From contig NZ_MIPP01000013.1 of the NCBI RefSeq assembly GCF_002095385.1, positions 17,125 to 81,124 of the forward strand: DNA of 64,000 nt, written 5' to 3'. The first letter of the stretch is position 1; each line of letters opens with the position of its first letter. This document shows, one piece after another, positions 16,024 through 26,916 of this stretch. The notes under the pieces are model-generated. The model searched no databases. It saw only the letters and a list, made by a program, of their open reading frames with translations, and had not been told where the DNA came from. A program made the position numbers and the translations under genes. Source of the DNA: Pantoea eucrina. GTDB lineage: Bacteria; Pseudomonadota; Gammaproteobacteria; Enterobacterales; Enterobacteriaceae.

Positions 16024-17484
16024 ATGAGCGAAGCAGCAGCGCTGCCCGGCCAGTTAGCCGCGGGCGATGAATTACGGCAAAGCGTGGCGCAGCAGTGCGC
16101 GCAGCATCCCGGCCTGAGCGGCATCCATCCGCTTAACGACGGGCTTGACGCGTTTGCTGCGCGTTACCTGCTGATGAGCATGGCGCGGCACACTATCGAT
16201 GTGCAGTACTACATCTGGCATAACGACATGTCCGGACGCCTGCTGTTCAGCGCGCTGCTGGACGCTGCCGGCCGCGGTATCAGGGTGCGCTTACTGCTGG
16301 ATGATAACAATACGCCGGGGCTGGATAACACGCTGGCGGAGCTGGAACGTCATCCGAACATTTCGGTCAGGCTGTTTAACCCGTTTTCATTCCGCACGCT
16401 GCGCGCGCTGGGCTACCTGACTGACTTCGCGCGCCTCAATCGCCGGATGCATAATAAAAGTCTGACGGTAGATGGCGCCGCAACGCTGGTGGGGGGGCGC
16501 AACGTCGGGGATGAATATTTTGGTACCGGCAATGAGCCCCTGTTTACCGATCTCGACGTGCTGGCCATCGGGCCGGTCGTCGATGAGGTTACCGCAGATT
16601 TCGAGCGCTACTGGCATAGCCAGGCGGTATCGCCGCTGCGCAGCGTAGTGGACGTGCGCAGCGATGAGGGCGAAGCGGTGCGCCTGCCGCCGGAGTGGCA
16701 GCAGAGCAAGGCGGTGCAGCGTTATCTGGCGCGTCTTAACCACTCCGATTTTGTCAGCCAGCTGGAGCAGGGCGCGCTGGCGATGACCTGGGCTGAGGCG
16801 CGCCTGCTGAGCGACGATCCGCGCAAAGGGCTGGGCAAAGCCAGACGCAGCAGCCTGCTGCCGCAGCGGATGCTGGAGGTCATCGGCACGCCACAGCAGC
16901 AGTTCGATATTATCTCAGCCTATTTTGTCCCGACCCGCGCCGGGGTGGCGCAGCTATTGTCACTGCGCCGGCGCGGCGTGCGTATCGCCGTACTGACCAA
17001 CTCACTGGCGGCCAATGATGTCACCGTGGTGCATGCCGGGTATGCGCGCTGGCGAAAAAAGTTGCTGCGTCACGGTATTGCGCTATATGAGCTGAAACCT
17101 CAGGCACACGCCGGCGAACCACCGCACGATCGCGGGTTAACGGGTAACTCCGGCTCCAGCCTGCATGCAAAAACGTTTACCGTTGATAATCGCAAAGTCT
17201 TTGTGGGTTCATTTAATTTTGACCCCCGCTCTGCGGTGCTGAACACCGAAATGGGACTGGTCATTGAGAGTGAAGCCCTGGCGCGCCAGACGCATGATCG
17301 CTTCAGTCGCGGTATGCAACATCGGGCCTGGACGCTGCGGCTGGACAAGTGGGGCCGGGTGAACTGGATAGAACAGGATGAGCAGGGCGCAGAAGTGGTA
17401 CATAAACATGAACCGCAGTCAACGCTGCTGCAGCGCCTGCTGGTGCGGCTGGTATGGCGGCTGCCGGTAGAGTGGCTGCTGTAG
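16024..17484 (+). CDS. clsC: Cardiolipin synthase C, phospholipase D superfamily
   Basis: ClsC (YmdC) type enzyme; E. coli ClsC makes cardiolipin from phosphatidylglycerol and phosphatidylethanolamine. Two HKD motifs are intact: H143-x-K145-x4-D150 (RRMHNKSLTVDG) and H381-x-K383-x4-D388 (SSLHAKTFTVDN), each followed by the GG/GS-x-N stretch. 486 residues, close to the E. coli length. Convergent with opgC, the same neighbour as in E. coli; the 30-base gap holds a GC-rich hairpin. Confidence 0.93.
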   Translation: MSEAAALPGQLAAGDELRQSVAQQCAQHPGLSGIHPLNDGLDAFAARYLLMSMARHTIDVQYYIWHNDMSGRLLFSALLDAAGRGIRVRLLLDDNNTPGLDNTLAELERHPNISVRLFNPFSFRTLRALGYLTDFARLNRRMHNKSLTVDGAATLVGGRNVGDEYFGTGNEPLFTDLDVLAIGPVVDEVTADFERYWHSQAVSPLRSVVDVRSDEGEAVRLPPEWQQSKAVQRYLARLNHSDFVSQLEQGALAMTWAEARLLSDDPRKGLGKARRSSLLPQRMLEVIGTPQQQFDIISAYFVPTRAGVAQLLSLRRRGVRIAVLTNSLAANDVTVVHAGYARWRKKLLRHGIALYELKPQAHAGEPPHDRGLTGNSGSSLHAKTFTVDNRKVFVGSFNFDPRSAVLNTEMGLVIESEALARQTHDRFSRGMQHRAWTLRLDKWGRVNWIEQDEQGAEVVHKHEPQSTLLQRLLVRLVWRLPVEWLL

Positions 17485-17515
17485 CGGCGCGCTGAAACGC
17501 GCCGCCGGTGCAGCC

Positions 17516-18646
17516 TCACCCTTTCTGCGCCGCCTTTTTGCCGGAAAACAGAAAGCGCAGCAGCGGGATACGCAGGTGGATCTCATAAAGCGCAAACGCT
17601 GCGGCAAATACCGTTATCAGCCCAACAAAGAAACCCAGCGTGTTATTGCTGATGTGCGGCGTCACATATATCCCATACAGGATAGTGAGCGGATGATGGA
17701 CGAGATAGATAAACAGCGAGGCGTTAACCAGATAAACGATACGCGGAGAGTGGCTGTTCAGCAGGCGGTGCCCGACGCTATAGCAGACGTTCAGCATGCA
17801 CACGCCCATCAGCGTTGAGAGCAGCATATCGGTCTCATAGAGCCAGCCGTCGCCGTTGCCATAGCGCTGATTCAGGTAGTAGGCGATAAAGACCGGCACG
17901 GTGCCAAAGCAGATCAGCGGGTTGAACCGCACAAACAGCGCTTTCAGCGGCGGATGTTTCCAGCTCAGCGCGCCCAGCATAAAGAACGGCAGATACGTCA
18001 GCGTTTGCATAACCGCAATGGTAAAGAGTCCATCCATCATGATGCCCGGCGTCAGCAGCAGCAGCGTGCGACGCAGCAGGCACCACAGTAGCGCGTAGCC
18101 CAGCAGTGCCAGCGTTACGCTACCCCAGCCTGTCTGCTGATAGTTACGCGTGCTTTGCTGGTTGCGCAGCCAGCGAAATGTCAGCATACCCAGCGCCGTC
18201 AGGATCACCAGGACCAGCAGAAACCAGAGGTGCGAGATCAGATCCCACGCCAGAGCATTGTATTTGTCATACGCTGAAAAGCGATCCCAGCCATCAAGCT
18301 TGTGAGTGAGATATTTCAGCAGAAAGAACTGCGGCAGCGTAATCAGCGGGATAGCGGCGAGCAGCGGAATGCCCACGCGCTCCAGCCTGACTTTCAGCCA
18401 GCGTGCCGGCTGGTAGCGCAGATAAAGCATGTAGGAAAAATAGCCGGAGATAACAAAAAACACCTGCATGCGAAATGCATGGATGAAATCGTTAAAAATG
18501 GTCAGCCACAGCGTGGCATCCTGGCTGTTTACGGACCAGCGCTGTGTCGAGTAGATCAGCGAGACGTGAAACGGCACCCCCAGCAGCATCAGGTAAGCTC
18601 GAATCGAGTCGAGAAAATATTCGCGTTCAGGTTTTACAGCGCTCAT
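17516..18646 (-). CDS. opgC: Glucans biosynthesis protein C (OPG succinyltransferase)
   Basis: Membrane acyltransferase-3 family protein that adds succinyl groups to osmoregulated periplasmic glucans. About ten hydrophobic segments, early REYFLDSIRAYLMLLGVPFH with the conserved catalytic-type His, MQVFFVISGYFSY and HHPLT near the end. I start at the ATG at 18646 (MSAVKPEREYF) because GGAAG precedes it and it aligns with the E. coli start; longer in-frame starts reach 18709. Divergent from opgGH. Confidence 0.92.
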   Translation of the reverse strand: MSAVKPEREYFLDSIRAYLMLLGVPFHVSLIYSTQRWSVNSQDATLWLTIFNDFIHAFRMQVFFVISGYFSYMLYLRYQPARWLKVRLERVGIPLLAAIPLITLPQFFLLKYLTHKLDGWDRFSAYDKYNALAWDLISHLWFLLVLVILTALGMLTFRWLRNQQSTRNYQQTGWGSVTLALLGYALLWCLLRRTLLLLTPGIMMDGLFTIAVMQTLTYLPFFMLGALSWKHPPLKALFVRFNPLICFGTVPVFIAYYLNQRYGNGDGWLYETDMLLSTLMGVCMLNVCYSVGHRLLNSHSPRIVYLVNASLFIYLVHHPLTILYGIYVTPHISNNTLGFFVGLITVFAAAFALYEIHLRIPLLRFLFSGKKAAQKG

Positions 18647-18893
18647 AAGCTTCCGGTTCATCCTATACAGGCTGGTTTCACCCTGAAACCAGATCGTGCA
18701 GCAGAACATTCTGTTGCCGGTTAACAGCCTATACTATCAGTTGATTCTGTTTCTTAAACTGCCGGGTTTAATATTCCGAAAAGTGCTCTGGAGGCTTGGC
18801 GCTGCGCGGAACAATGTTTTACATAAGCTGTCGGAAAACCGAATAATCCATTAAGATGAGTGGGTTTGATCTGAGCACACGAAAGGGGGGGAT

Positions 18894-20459
18894 GTGCTAA
18901 ATAAAGTGAAAAATAATAGCGGGCTGGTGAAGATGCGCTGGACCAGCGCAGCAGTACTGCTGGCGCTGTACGCAAATAATAGCTGGGCGTTTAACATTGA
19001 TGATGTGGCAAAACAGGCTAAGGCCCTGGCAGGTAAAGGTTTTGAAGCGCCAAAAAGTAATTTACCCTCTCAATTTCGTGAAATGAAATTTGCGGATTAT
19101 CAGCAGATCCAGTTTAACCACGACAAGGCATACTGGGGCAAGCTGCGCACGCCGTTTAAGCTCGAGTTTTACCATCAGGGGATGTACTTCGACACGCCGG
19201 TGAAGATTAACGAAGTCACCGCCTCATCGGTGAGTGAAATTAAATACGATCCGGCTTATTTCAATTTCGGCAACGTCAAACATGACGCTGATGCGGTAAA
19301 AAATCTCGGCTTTGCCGGATTCAAAGTACTCTATCCGCTGAATAACAAAGGAAAGCAGGATGAGATCAGCAGCTTCCTTGGTGCCAGCTACTTCCGCGTA
19401 ATCGGGGAAGACCAGGTCTATGGTCTTTCCGCACGCGGTCTGGCAATTGACACCGCGCTGCCCTCTGGTGAAGAGTTCCCGCGCTTTAAAGAGTTCTGGA
19501 TCGAGCGCCCGAAACCTCAGGCGAAGCAGCTGGTTATTTACGCGCTGCTTGATTCACCGCGCGCTGCGGGAGCCTACCGCTTTGTGCTGAAGCCAGGCAA
19601 AGCCTCGGTGGTGGATGTGCAGTCTAAAGTTTATCTGCGTGATAACGTGGGTAAACTGGGCGTGGCACCGCTGACCAGTATGTTCCTGTTTGGTGCTAAT
19701 CAGCCTTCGCCGGTCAGCAACTTCCGTCAGGAGCTGCACGACTCCAACGGCCTCTCGATCCACGCCGGTAACGGTGAATGGATCTGGCGCCCGCTGAACA
19801 ATCCACGCCATCTGGCGGTCAGCACCTTTACGATTGAAAACCCGAAAGGTTTTGGTCTGCTGCAGCGCGGACGCGACTTCAGCCACTATCAGGATCTCGA
19901 CGATCGCTATGATATGCGTCCAAGCGCCTGGGTTGAGCCGCAGGGTGACTGGGGTAAAGGGCGCGTTGAGCTGGTTGAGATCCCGACTGCGGATGAGACC
20001 AATGACAACATCGTCGCCTTCTGGACGCCGGAAAAACTGCCTGACGCGGGCAAAGAGATGAATTTCAACTATCGTCTGCACTTCACCCGCGATGAGAATC
20101 AGCTGCATCAGGATGATGTTGCCTGGGTCAAAGATACCCTGCGTTCTGCGGGTGATGTGAAACAGTCTAATCTGGTCCGCCAGCCTGATGGTTCTGTCGC
20201 CTTTACCCTCGACTTCACCGGTAAAGCGATGAGCATGCTGCCGGAGGATACGCAGGTAGCACCGCAGGTTAGCGTTGGCGATAACGCCGAAGTGGTTGAG
20301 CAGAGCGTACGCTACAATCCGGTGACCAAAGGCTGGCGTCTGGTGCTGCGTCTGCGCGTGAAAGACAGCAAGCAATCAACCGAAATGCGCGCCGCGCTGG
20401 TAAGCGGTGACAAGACATTGACGGAAACCTGGAGCTATCAGTTACCTGCCAATGAATAA
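18894..20459 (+). CDS. opgG: Glucans biosynthesis protein G
   Basis: Periplasmic protein needed for branching or release of osmoregulated periplasmic glucans. A signal peptide ([20 protein letters not shown]) is followed by [19 protein letters not shown] and the beta-sandwich domains, ending [12 protein letters not shown] as in E. coli. The GTG start at 18894 has a strong AAGGGGGG before it and gives a 13-residue N-terminal extension before the MRW of the signal peptide; a GTG or ATG nearer that point is the alternative. The end overlaps opgH by eight bases. Confidence 0.95.
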   Translation: MLNKVKNNSGLVKMRWTSAAVLLALYANNSWAFNIDDVAKQAKALAGKGFEAPKSNLPSQFREMKFADYQQIQFNHDKAYWGKLRTPFKLEFYHQGMYFDTPVKINEVTASSVSEIKYDPAYFNFGNVKHDADAVKNLGFAGFKVLYPLNNKGKQDEISSFLGASYFRVIGEDQVYGLSARGLAIDTALPSGEEFPRFKEFWIERPKPQAKQLVIYALLDSPRAAGAYRFVLKPGKASVVDVQSKVYLRDNVGKLGVAPLTSMFLFGANQPSPVSNFRQELHDSNGLSIHAGNGEWIWRPLNNPRHLAVSTFTIENPKGFGLLQRGRDFSHYQDLDDRYDMRPSAWVEPQGDWGKGRVELVEIPTADETNDNIVAFWTPEKLPDAGKEMNFNYRLHFTRDENQLHQDDVAWVKDTLRSAGDVKQSNLVRQPDGSVAFTLDFTGKAMSMLPEDTQVAPQVSVGDNAEVVEQSVRYNPVTKGWRLVLRLRVKDSKQSTEMRAALVSGDKTLTETWSYQLPANE

Positions 20460-23004
20460 ATCGACTTTTTTACCTCAATCTTATGTGGAGGCGCTGCCGC
20501 TTGATGCGGCAGGTCGCGCGCGGCTCAGCACATCGCTGCAAAATGCGCCCGCCTTCCACGCCATTCATACGGTGCTGGGGCAGGATAACGCAGCCAGCGA
20601 TCGGCCTGACGATGCGCCGCTGAAATCTGTCTCATCACGCATAGCGATGACATGGCCGGATGCGGTAGCGGATGGCCAGCAGTTCAGTAAAGATTATCTC
20701 GATCGCACGACGTTAAAAGCGATGCCGCCGGTTAAACGCTCGCTGATGTTCCCGGAAGCCTGGCGTACCAATCCGCTGGCGCGCGCCTGGAACTCGCTGC
20801 GCGGGCAAAAAGTGCAACCGCGTTACGCAACCGCAGAGGAGCAGCGCGCGGAGGATAAGTGGCGTCATGTCGGTTCGATGCGCCGCTATACGCTGCTGAT
20901 TCTGACCATCGCGCAGACCGTGGTCGCGACCTGGTATATGAAAACCATTCTGCCTTATCAGGGCTGGACGCTGCTCGATCCTGTCGGGCTGTTTCAGCAG
21001 AACTGGATCGAGTCGGTGAAGCTGATCCTGCCTTATATTCTGCAGACCGGCATTCTGTTCCTGTTCGCTATTCTGTTCTGCTGGGTATCGGCGGGCTTCT
21101 GGACGGCGCTGATGGGGTTCCTGCAGCTGCTGATTGGACGCGATAAATACAGTATCTCTTACTCAACCACGGGTGATGAGCCGCTGAACCCGGAGCACCG
21201 CACCGCGCTGATCATGCCCATCTGTAACGAAGATGTGGAGCGTGTTTTTGCCGGACTGCGCGCCACCTGGGAGTCGGTAAAGCGCACCGGGAATGCTGAG
21301 CATTTTGATGTCTATATTCTCAGCGACAGCTACGATGCGGATATCGCGATTGCCGAGCAAAAAGCGTGGATGGAGCTGGTACGCGACGTGGGCGGAGCGG
21401 GCAAGATTTTTTACCGCCGCCGCCGCCGCCGCGTGAAGCGTAAAAGCGGTAACATCGATGACTTCTGTCGCCGCTGGGGCAGCAACTACAGCTACATGGT
21501 GGTGCTGGACGCTGACAGCGTGATGAGCGGTGAGTGCCTGACCGGTCTGGTACGTATGATGGAAGCGAACCCGAATGCCGGGATTATCCAGTCTTCGCCA
21601 AAAGCCTCCGGTATGGATACGCTCTATGCGCGCTGCCAGCAGTTTGCCACCCGCGTTTACGGGCCGCTGTTTACCGCAGGGCTGCACTTCTGGCAGCTGG
21701 GCGAGTCGCACTACTGGGGACATAACGCCATTATTCGCGTACAGCCCTTTATCGAGCACTGTGCGCTGGCGCCGCTGCCGGGTGAAGGCTCATTTGCCGG
21801 TTCAATTCTTTCGCACGACTTTGTTGAAGCTGCGCTGATGCGCCGCGCCGGCTGGGGCGTCTGGATCGCGTACGATTTGCCGGGTTCTTATGAGGAGCTG
21901 CCGCCTAACCTGCTGGATGAGCTAAAGCGCGACCGTCGCTGGTGTCACGGTAACCTGATGAACTTCCGCCTGTTCCTGGTAAAAGGGATGCATCCGGTGC
22001 ACCGTGCCGTCTTCCTGACCGGCGTTATGTCCTATCTCTCGGCGCCGCTCTGGTTTATGTTCCTTGCGCTTTCCACGGCGTTGCAGGTGGTCCATACCCT
22101 GATGGAGCCGACCTACTTCCTGCAGCCGCGTCAGCTCTTCCCGGTCTGGCCGCAATGGCGTCCCGATCTGGCTATTGCGCTCTTTTCCACCACGCTGGTG
22201 CTGCTGTTCCTGCCGAAGCTGCTGAGCGTGGTGCTGATTTGGTGCAAAGGGGCTAAGGCTTATGGCGGCGCGCTGCGTCTGTTCATCTCGCTGATGCTGG
22301 AGATGCTGTTCTCGGTGCTGCTGGCGCCGGTGCGCATGCTGTTCCACACCGTGTTTGTGGTCAGCGCCTTCCTCGGCTGGGAGGTGGTCTGGAATTCACC
22401 GCAGCGTGATGATGATGCCACTCCGTGGAGCGAAGCGTTCCGCCGTCACGGTTCGCAGATGCTGCTTGGCATCGTCTGGGCCGTGGGCATGGGCGTGCTG
22501 GACCTCAACTTCCTGTGGTGGCTGGCACCTATTGTCTTCTCGCTGATCCTGTCGCCGTTTGTGTCGGTGATGTCGAGCCGCGCGACCGTGGGTCTGAAAA
22601 GCCGGCGGGCGAAACTGTTCCTGATCCCGGAAGAGTATGAGCCGCCAAAAGAGCTGGTTGATACAGATCACTATCTGCAGATCAACCGCGAGCGGGCGCT
22701 GAAGCATGGCTTTATGCATGCGCTGTTTAACCCGGCGTTCAATGCGCTGGCAACCGCACTGGCTACGTCGCGTCATAAACAGAGCACGCTGCTGGATCAC
22801 GCCCGTGACCGGCATGTCGATCAGGCGCTGAGCGATGCACCGGAAAAACTGAATCGCGAACAGCGTCTGCAGCTGATCAGCGATCCTGTGGTTCTGGCGC
22901 GCGTGCATACCCGGCTGTGGGAAAACGCGGATAAGTATCATCAGTGGCTGGAGAGCTATCAGAAGCTGACGCTGAATCCGCAGGCACTGCCACCGCGTGC
23001 CTGA
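20452..23004 (+). CDS. opgH: Glucans biosynthesis glucosyltransferase H
   Basis: Inner-membrane processive family 2 glucosyltransferase that polymerises UDP-glucose into the glucan backbone and exports it; in E. coli it also senses UDP-glucose and delays FtsZ assembly. Two membrane helices at about 145-215, then the cytoplasmic catalytic domain with [23 protein letters not shown] and RRWCHGN (the QxxRW-type site), then more helices. 850 residues, family length. Translationally coupled to opgG. Confidence 0.97.
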   Translation: MNKSTFLPQSYVEALPLDAAGRARLSTSLQNAPAFHAIHTVLGQDNAASDRPDDAPLKSVSSRIAMTWPDAVADGQQFSKDYLDRTTLKAMPPVKRSLMFPEAWRTNPLARAWNSLRGQKVQPRYATAEEQRAEDKWRHVGSMRRYTLLILTIAQTVVATWYMKTILPYQGWTLLDPVGLFQQNWIESVKLILPYILQTGILFLFAILFCWVSAGFWTALMGFLQLLIGRDKYSISYSTTGDEPLNPEHRTALIMPICNEDVERVFAGLRATWESVKRTGNAEHFDVYILSDSYDADIAIAEQKAWMELVRDVGGAGKIFYRRRRRRVKRKSGNIDDFCRRWGSNYSYMVVLDADSVMSGECLTGLVRMMEANPNAGIIQSSPKASGMDTLYARCQQFATRVYGPLFTAGLHFWQLGESHYWGHNAIIRVQPFIEHCALAPLPGEGSFAGSILSHDFVEAALMRRAGWGVWIAYDLPGSYEELPPNLLDELKRDRRWCHGNLMNFRLFLVKGMHPVHRAVFLTGVMSYLSAPLWFMFLALSTALQVVHTLMEPTYFLQPRQLFPVWPQWRPDLAIALFSTTLVLLFLPKLLSVVLIWCKGAKAYGGALRLFISLMLEMLFSVLLAPVRMLFHTVFVVSAFLGWEVVWNSPQRDDDATPWSEAFRRHGSQMLLGIVWAVGMGVLDLNFLWWLAPIVFSLILSPFVSVMSSRATVGLKSRRAKLFLIPEEYEPPKELVDTDHYLQINRERALKHGFMHALFNPAFNALATALATSRHKQSTLLDHARDRHVDQALSDAPEKLNREQRLQLISDPVVLARVHTRLWENADKYHQWLESYQKLTLNPQALPPRA

Positions 23005-23020
23005 GCAGCAGTAAAACAGT

Positions 23021-23047
23021 AAAAGCGGCAGCGATGCCGCTTTTTTA
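23021..23047 (+). terminator. Terminator of opgGH
   Basis: AAAAGCGGC-AGCGAT-GCCGC followed by six T, 20 bases after the opgH stop. Confidence 0.85.
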
Positions 23048-23110
23048 TTGCCGCTGCTAAAGCCGGGCAGGGCAGGTATAGTAGCAGGTCAATCAGTGAG
23101 GATAAGCGAT

Positions 23111-23347
23111 GTGAAAAGCGTTCTGGCGGTCATACTGGCAGGCAGTGTGCTGATGCTGAGCGGGTGCGGCAGCATTATCAGCCGTACCGTGCCCGGACAG
23201 GGGCACGGTAACCACTATTATCCCGGCGTGCAGTGGGATGTGCGCGACGGCCCGTGGCGCATCGTCACCATCCTCGATCTGCCGCTGTCGCTGATAGTGG
23301 ACACGCTGCTGCTGCCGGTTGACGCGCAGCATGGGCCTTATGAGTGA
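23111..23347 (+). CDS. yceK: YceK family lipoprotein
   Basis: 78-residue lipoprotein, start GTG with GAGG upstream. MKSVLAVILAGSVLMLSGC has a lipobox with Cys at 19, then GSIISRTVPGQG and a conserved DLPLSLIVDTLLLPVD segment typical of YceK/YidQ proteins. Position after opgH and convergent with msyB equals E. coli. Function unknown. Confidence 0.85.
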   Translation: MKSVLAVILAGSVLMLSGCGSIISRTVPGQGHGNHYYPGVQWDVRDGPWRIVTILDLPLSLIVDTLLLPVDAQHGPYE

Positions 23348-23349
23348 GA

Positions 23350-23748
23350 TTACGCCAGATTATCTGAATCCGTGTTGTCATCTTCCCACTCTTCAGCAGC
23401 CACTTCACCCTCTTCAAGATCGCGCTGTGGCGCCAGCTGAAATTCGCCATCATCCCATTCGTGCAGGGTATTTTCAGACTGCCACTCCTGACGCATCTCA
23501 ATTTCGTCGAAATCGCCGTCAAATACCGCCTGCGCCGCCTCACCGCTAAGCAGCGGCAGGCAATCACCCTGTTCATCTTCACTGGCAAAGAACTCCGCCT
23601 GCCACATGATGTCGCCATCCTGCATGACATATTTTTGCAGGCCAAACTGGCTGACGTTGACATCCTCTTCGGATACGCCCTGCTGGCTGGTCATAAACTC
23701 TTCACGTGCGGCTTCAATTGCTTCTTCTAAAGTGCTGAACAGATCCAT
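23350..23748 (-). CDS. msyB: Acidic protein MsyB
   Basis: 132-residue, very acidic cytoplasmic protein. MDLFSTLEEAIEAAREEF, YVMQDGDIMWQ and LLSGEAAQAVFDGDFDEIE match MsyB, known in E. coli as a multicopy suppressor of secretion mutants. The tail is longer than in E. coli and ends EEWEDDNTDSDN. It stops two bases from the convergent yceK. Confidence 0.92.
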   Translation of the reverse strand: MDLFSTLEEAIEAAREEFMTSQQGVSEEDVNVSQFGLQKYVMQDGDIMWQAEFFASEDEQGDCLPLLSGEAAQAVFDGDFDEIEMRQEWQSENTLHEWDDGEFQLAPQRDLEEGEVAAEEWEDDNTDSDNLA

Positions 23749-23867
23749 TGATGACTCCTTGACTGTAAAAAGGGGATTTTACAGAAGGATAGACGAAAAT
23801 TTGCAGAACGCAGGCGGGCAGGCGAGCAGTACGGGCGGGTGAGGAAAAAATCACCCGCCCATACGCA

Positions 23868-24134
23868 TCAGAGCATTTTTTGCGGAAAGTGCAGAACCGG
23901 ACGGACAGTTTCGCGCATTACCGGTGCAGAGTAGCGAATACAGCATTTGATACACGGCTTTACTTTTTTGAAGTTAATACGCGCGGTGGCCAGCGCCTGA
24001 TTCAGGTTATAGAGGGTGCCAATAAACACCATATCTTCTTTAAGCGGCATCCGTTTGCACTCTTTACGATGCAGCAGATGATAGCCTTCCTGATCGGTAC
24101 CGATCGTAACGTAATAATAATGACCTTTGTTCAT
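23868..24134 (-). CDS. Hypothetical protein with Cys/His cluster, 88 residues
   Basis: Not recognised. Small basic protein with H-x3-C (HLLHRKEC) and a later C-x2-CC (KPCIKCC), plus an internal helix LNQALATARINF; the arrangement suggests one small zinc site. AGGAC lies about ten bases before the ATG. It occupies the place where E. coli has mdtG, between msyB and lpxL. Confidence 0.6.
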   Translation of the reverse strand: MNKGHYYYVTIGTDQEGYHLLHRKECKRMPLKEDMVFIGTLYNLNQALATARINFKKVKPCIKCCIRYSAPVMRETVRPVLHFPQKML

Positions 24135-24589
24135 ATTATTTTGTCCTGCATGAGATTTGCTGTGTGTAATCTTTTTTATTTTTCTGAGAACAGTTAATTG
24201 GTTAACTGTTGCAACTGAAATTAACCGGAATCAGCGGAGTGAACCAGTGTAATAAAGTAATTAAAAAAATTTTTAAAATGACAATATGGAATAAGCAGCC
24301 TGTTTTATCGACAACGCATTGTAAAATAAGTCAATTTTTCTGCATTGATAAGTAAGTCAAACGATTTTGAAAAAAATAAATAGGATTAGGCCTGGAATTA
24401 TAGATGATCAGGACCAGATTGCACTCTTTTAATTGATAAGTGTGGCCCAGAAAGCCGGTGTCAGACGGCTGATTGCCTGCTGCAGAGCGCCTGTGCAGGC
24501 AAATCCGGTAACATAACCTGTTACCGGAGCTAATGATTTTCAGACGAAACCAGAAATAATGCTGGATCTGATGGACATATCAGGTGCGG
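24135..24589. other. AT-rich gene-free stretch
   Basis: About 450 bases, clearly AT-rich in the left half, with no ORF that has a ribosome site. A 25-codon ORF from about 24279 on the plus strand lacks one. Probably the promoter region of the 88-residue gene and the downstream region of lpxL. Confidence 0.5.
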
Positions 24590-24621
24590 TTCAGGCTATC
24601 AGATATCGCTGATAGCCTGAA
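24590..24621. repeat. 13-bp perfect inverted repeat after lpxL
   Basis: TTCAGGCTATCAG and CTGATAGCCTGAA with a six-base loop, 12 bases past the lpxL stop. No T run follows on the minus strand, so it is not a classic terminator; a mRNA 3'-end stabiliser is possible. Confidence 0.6.
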
Positions 24622-24633
24622 CGCTGTGCTGCA

Positions 24634-25557
24634 TCAGTAGCGCGACGGCTGGCCTTCCGGACGGGTTTTAAAGCGGCGGTGCAGCCACATATATTGCTCA
24701 GGCGCGAGTAACACCGTCTCTTCAACAACGCGGTTCATCACCGTTGCCGTATCAAGCTCACTTTCCAGTGAGAACTGATGGCGAATATCCGGCATCAGTT
24801 TCAGCTCGTAGCCGCGTCCGTCCGGCAGACGACGTGCCAGGAAAGGCACCACGCTGGGATTAGCCAGCCGAATCAGCATATGGGTTCCGGTTGTGGTGGC
24901 TGCTTCCTTAACGGCAAAGAAAGGGGCAAACACGCTGCTGCGCGGGCCGTAGTCGTGATCTGGCGCGTACCAGATGATGTCATTACTCTTCAGTGCCCGG
25001 ATCATGCCTTTGAGATCTTTGCGATCCAGCATACTTTTATTCGAGCGCATCCGACCCCAGGTCTGCAGCCAGTCGAGCAGTCTGTTATCGTTCGGGCGAT
25101 ACACACCAATACCCGGGTTGTACATGCCGAAAACGCGAGCGCCCAGCTCAAGCGTCAGAAAATGCATACCGATCAGCAGAATTCCGCGCTTTTCTGCCAG
25201 CGCCTGAGTCACATTCTCCAGTCCTTCCGGCTTAACCCATTTACGGATACGCCAGTCGGGCCAGAACCAGGCCATGCCGGTTTCAATCAGTCCCATTCCG
25301 ACTGATTCAAAGTTGTGTTTAACCATCGCCTCGCGGTCGCTGATGGGCATATCAGGAAAGCAGAGCTCCAGATTGCGTCGCGCAACCTCTGTGCGGCGCT
25401 TCATAAAACGCATGGCAATACGCCCCAGGCCGCAACCAAATGCATACAGAAGCGGGTAGGGAAGTAAAACCAGCACGTATAAAAATCCAATGCCCAGCCA
25501 GGTGAGCCAGTAGCGCGGATGAAGCAGTTCACGGGTAAATTGCGGAAGTTGGGTCAT
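24634..25557 (-). CDS. lpxL: Kdo2-lipid IVA lauroyltransferase
   Basis: Inner-membrane acyltransferase that adds the secondary laurate in lipid A synthesis. One N-terminal membrane helix (about 18-40), the HX4D/E catalytic motif as H132-FLTL-E137 and the later APDHDYGPR motif. 307 residues, as in the family. Divergent from trhO, the E. coli arrangement. Confidence 0.96.
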   Translation of the reverse strand: MTQLPQFTRELLHPRYWLTWLGIGFLYVLVLLPYPLLYAFGCGLGRIAMRFMKRRTEVARRNLELCFPDMPISDREAMVKHNFESVGMGLIETGMAWFWPDWRIRKWVKPEGLENVTQALAEKRGILLIGMHFLTLELGARVFGMYNPGIGVYRPNDNRLLDWLQTWGRMRSNKSMLDRKDLKGMIRALKSNDIIWYAPDHDYGPRSSVFAPFFAVKEAATTTGTHMLIRLANPSVVPFLARRLPDGRGYELKLMPDIRHQFSLESELDTATVMNRVVEETVLLAPEQYMWLHRRFKTRPEGQPSRY

Positions 25558-25817
25558 GGAAGAATCAGTATCCTGCGTTCTGTACCAGAGAGTCCGGTTT
25601 CTGTTATTTAACGCAATTATGCCATTTTTTGTCGTTAACTGTAATCACACCGCGTTCACAACACCCGTCAGGCTGGTGTTTGCCGCATTAACAGACGAAC
25701 AGCGCAGAAAATCGGCACGCGTGTATCACCACCAATTCGGTTCGGGGGCTAGGCACAGCTGTGAATTCAGGTATCATGTGCGCCCTGAAATTCTCTCATT
25801 GCTAACAGGTGTTCACC

Positions 25818-26873
25818 ATGCCAGTGTTACATAACCTCGTTTCCAATAAAGAGCTGAAAGATCGCATGCTGGCGGAAACAGAGCCGCGTACGACAGTCTC
25901 TTTTTATAAATATTTCCAGATTGCCGATCCCAAAGCGTTCCGCGATCGCCTCTATATTGCGCTGACGCAGCTTAGCGTATTTGGTCGTGTCTATGTGGCC
26001 CGGGAAGGGATTAACGCGCAGATCAGCGTGCCGGCCGGGAAATATGAAGCGATGAAAGCGATGCTGTACGCTTTTGATCCGGCGCTGAATAATCTGCGCA
26101 TGAATATTGCGCTGGACGATGACGGTAAATCATTCTGGGTGCTGCGCCTGAAAGTGCGCGACCGTATTGTTGCCGATGGCATCGACGATGGCAGTTTTGA
26201 CGCCAGCGATGTGGGCAGCTACCTGAAGGCAGCAGACGTTAATGCGATGCTGGACGATCCTGATGCCGTATTTGTCGACATGCGTAACCACTATGAGTTT
26301 GAAGTGGGCCATTTTGATAATGCGCTGGAAGTGCCTGCGGATACCTTCCGCGATCAGCTGCCCATGGCAGTCGATATGCTGCAGGATAAGAAAGATAAAA
26401 AAATTGTGATGTACTGCACCGGCGGTATTCGCTGCGAAAAAGCGAGCGCCTGGATGAAGCATAACGGCTTTGATGATGTTTATCACATTGAAGGCGGCAT
26501 TATTGAATATACGCGCCGCGCGCGCGAGCAGGGATTACCGGTGCGTTTCAAAGGCAAAAATTTTGTCTTTGATGAGCGTATGGGCGAGCGTATTTCTGAT
26601 GATATTCTCTCCAGCTGCCATCAGTGCGGTACGCCGTGCGACAGCCATACTAACTGTGTTAATGACGGTTGCCATCTGCTGTTTATTCAGTGTCCCGCCT
26701 GCGCTGAAAAATATCAGAACTGCTGCAGCCCAATCTGCATGGAAGAAGCAAAACTGTCGCCTGAAGAGCAGCGCGCACGTCGTGCCGGACGCGAAAACGG
26801 CAATAAGGTGTTTAACAAATCGCGTGGTCTGCTGAATATGACGATGACCATTCCCGCGCCCGATAAGTCATAA
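25818..26873 (+). CDS. trhO: tRNA uridine(34) hydroxylase TrhO
   Basis: YceA/TrhO, a rhodanese-domain enzyme that hydroxylates U34 of tRNAs as a step to 5-(carboxy)methoxyuridine. N-terminal acylphosphatase-like domain with FYKYF, a central rhodanese domain with the active Cys about 200 in [12 protein letters not shown], and a Cys-rich C-terminal part ([15 protein letters not shown]). Start [10 protein letters not shown] at 25818 matches E. coli and follows AGGTG. Confidence 0.95.
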   Translation: MPVLHNLVSNKELKDRMLAETEPRTTVSFYKYFQIADPKAFRDRLYIALTQLSVFGRVYVAREGINAQISVPAGKYEAMKAMLYAFDPALNNLRMNIALDDDGKSFWVLRLKVRDRIVADGIDDGSFDASDVGSYLKAADVNAMLDDPDAVFVDMRNHYEFEVGHFDNALEVPADTFRDQLPMAVDMLQDKKDKKIVMYCTGGIRCEKASAWMKHNGFDDVYHIEGGIIEYTRRAREQGLPVRFKGKNFVFDERMGERISDDILSSCHQCGTPCDSHTNCVNDGCHLLFIQCPACAEKYQNCCSPICMEEAKLSPEEQRARRAGRENGNKVFNKSRGLLNMTMTIPAPDKS

Positions 26874-26881
26874 TGACGGGT

Positions 26882-26909
26882 GCCGCCTGAGGAAGTGATC
26901 TCAGGCGGC
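26882..26909. terminator. Hairpin between convergent trhO and yceI
   Basis: GCCGCCTGAG and CTCAGGCGGC, ten perfect pairs with an eight-base loop, eight bases after the trhO stop. T runs are short on both sides, so termination strength is uncertain. Confidence 0.5.
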
Positions 26910-26916
26910 TTGCCGC

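Noticed and set aside
17485..17515. Rho-independent terminator between clsC and opgC
   Set aside because: A CGGCGCG/CGCGCCG hairpin is present, but no T run follows on either strand.
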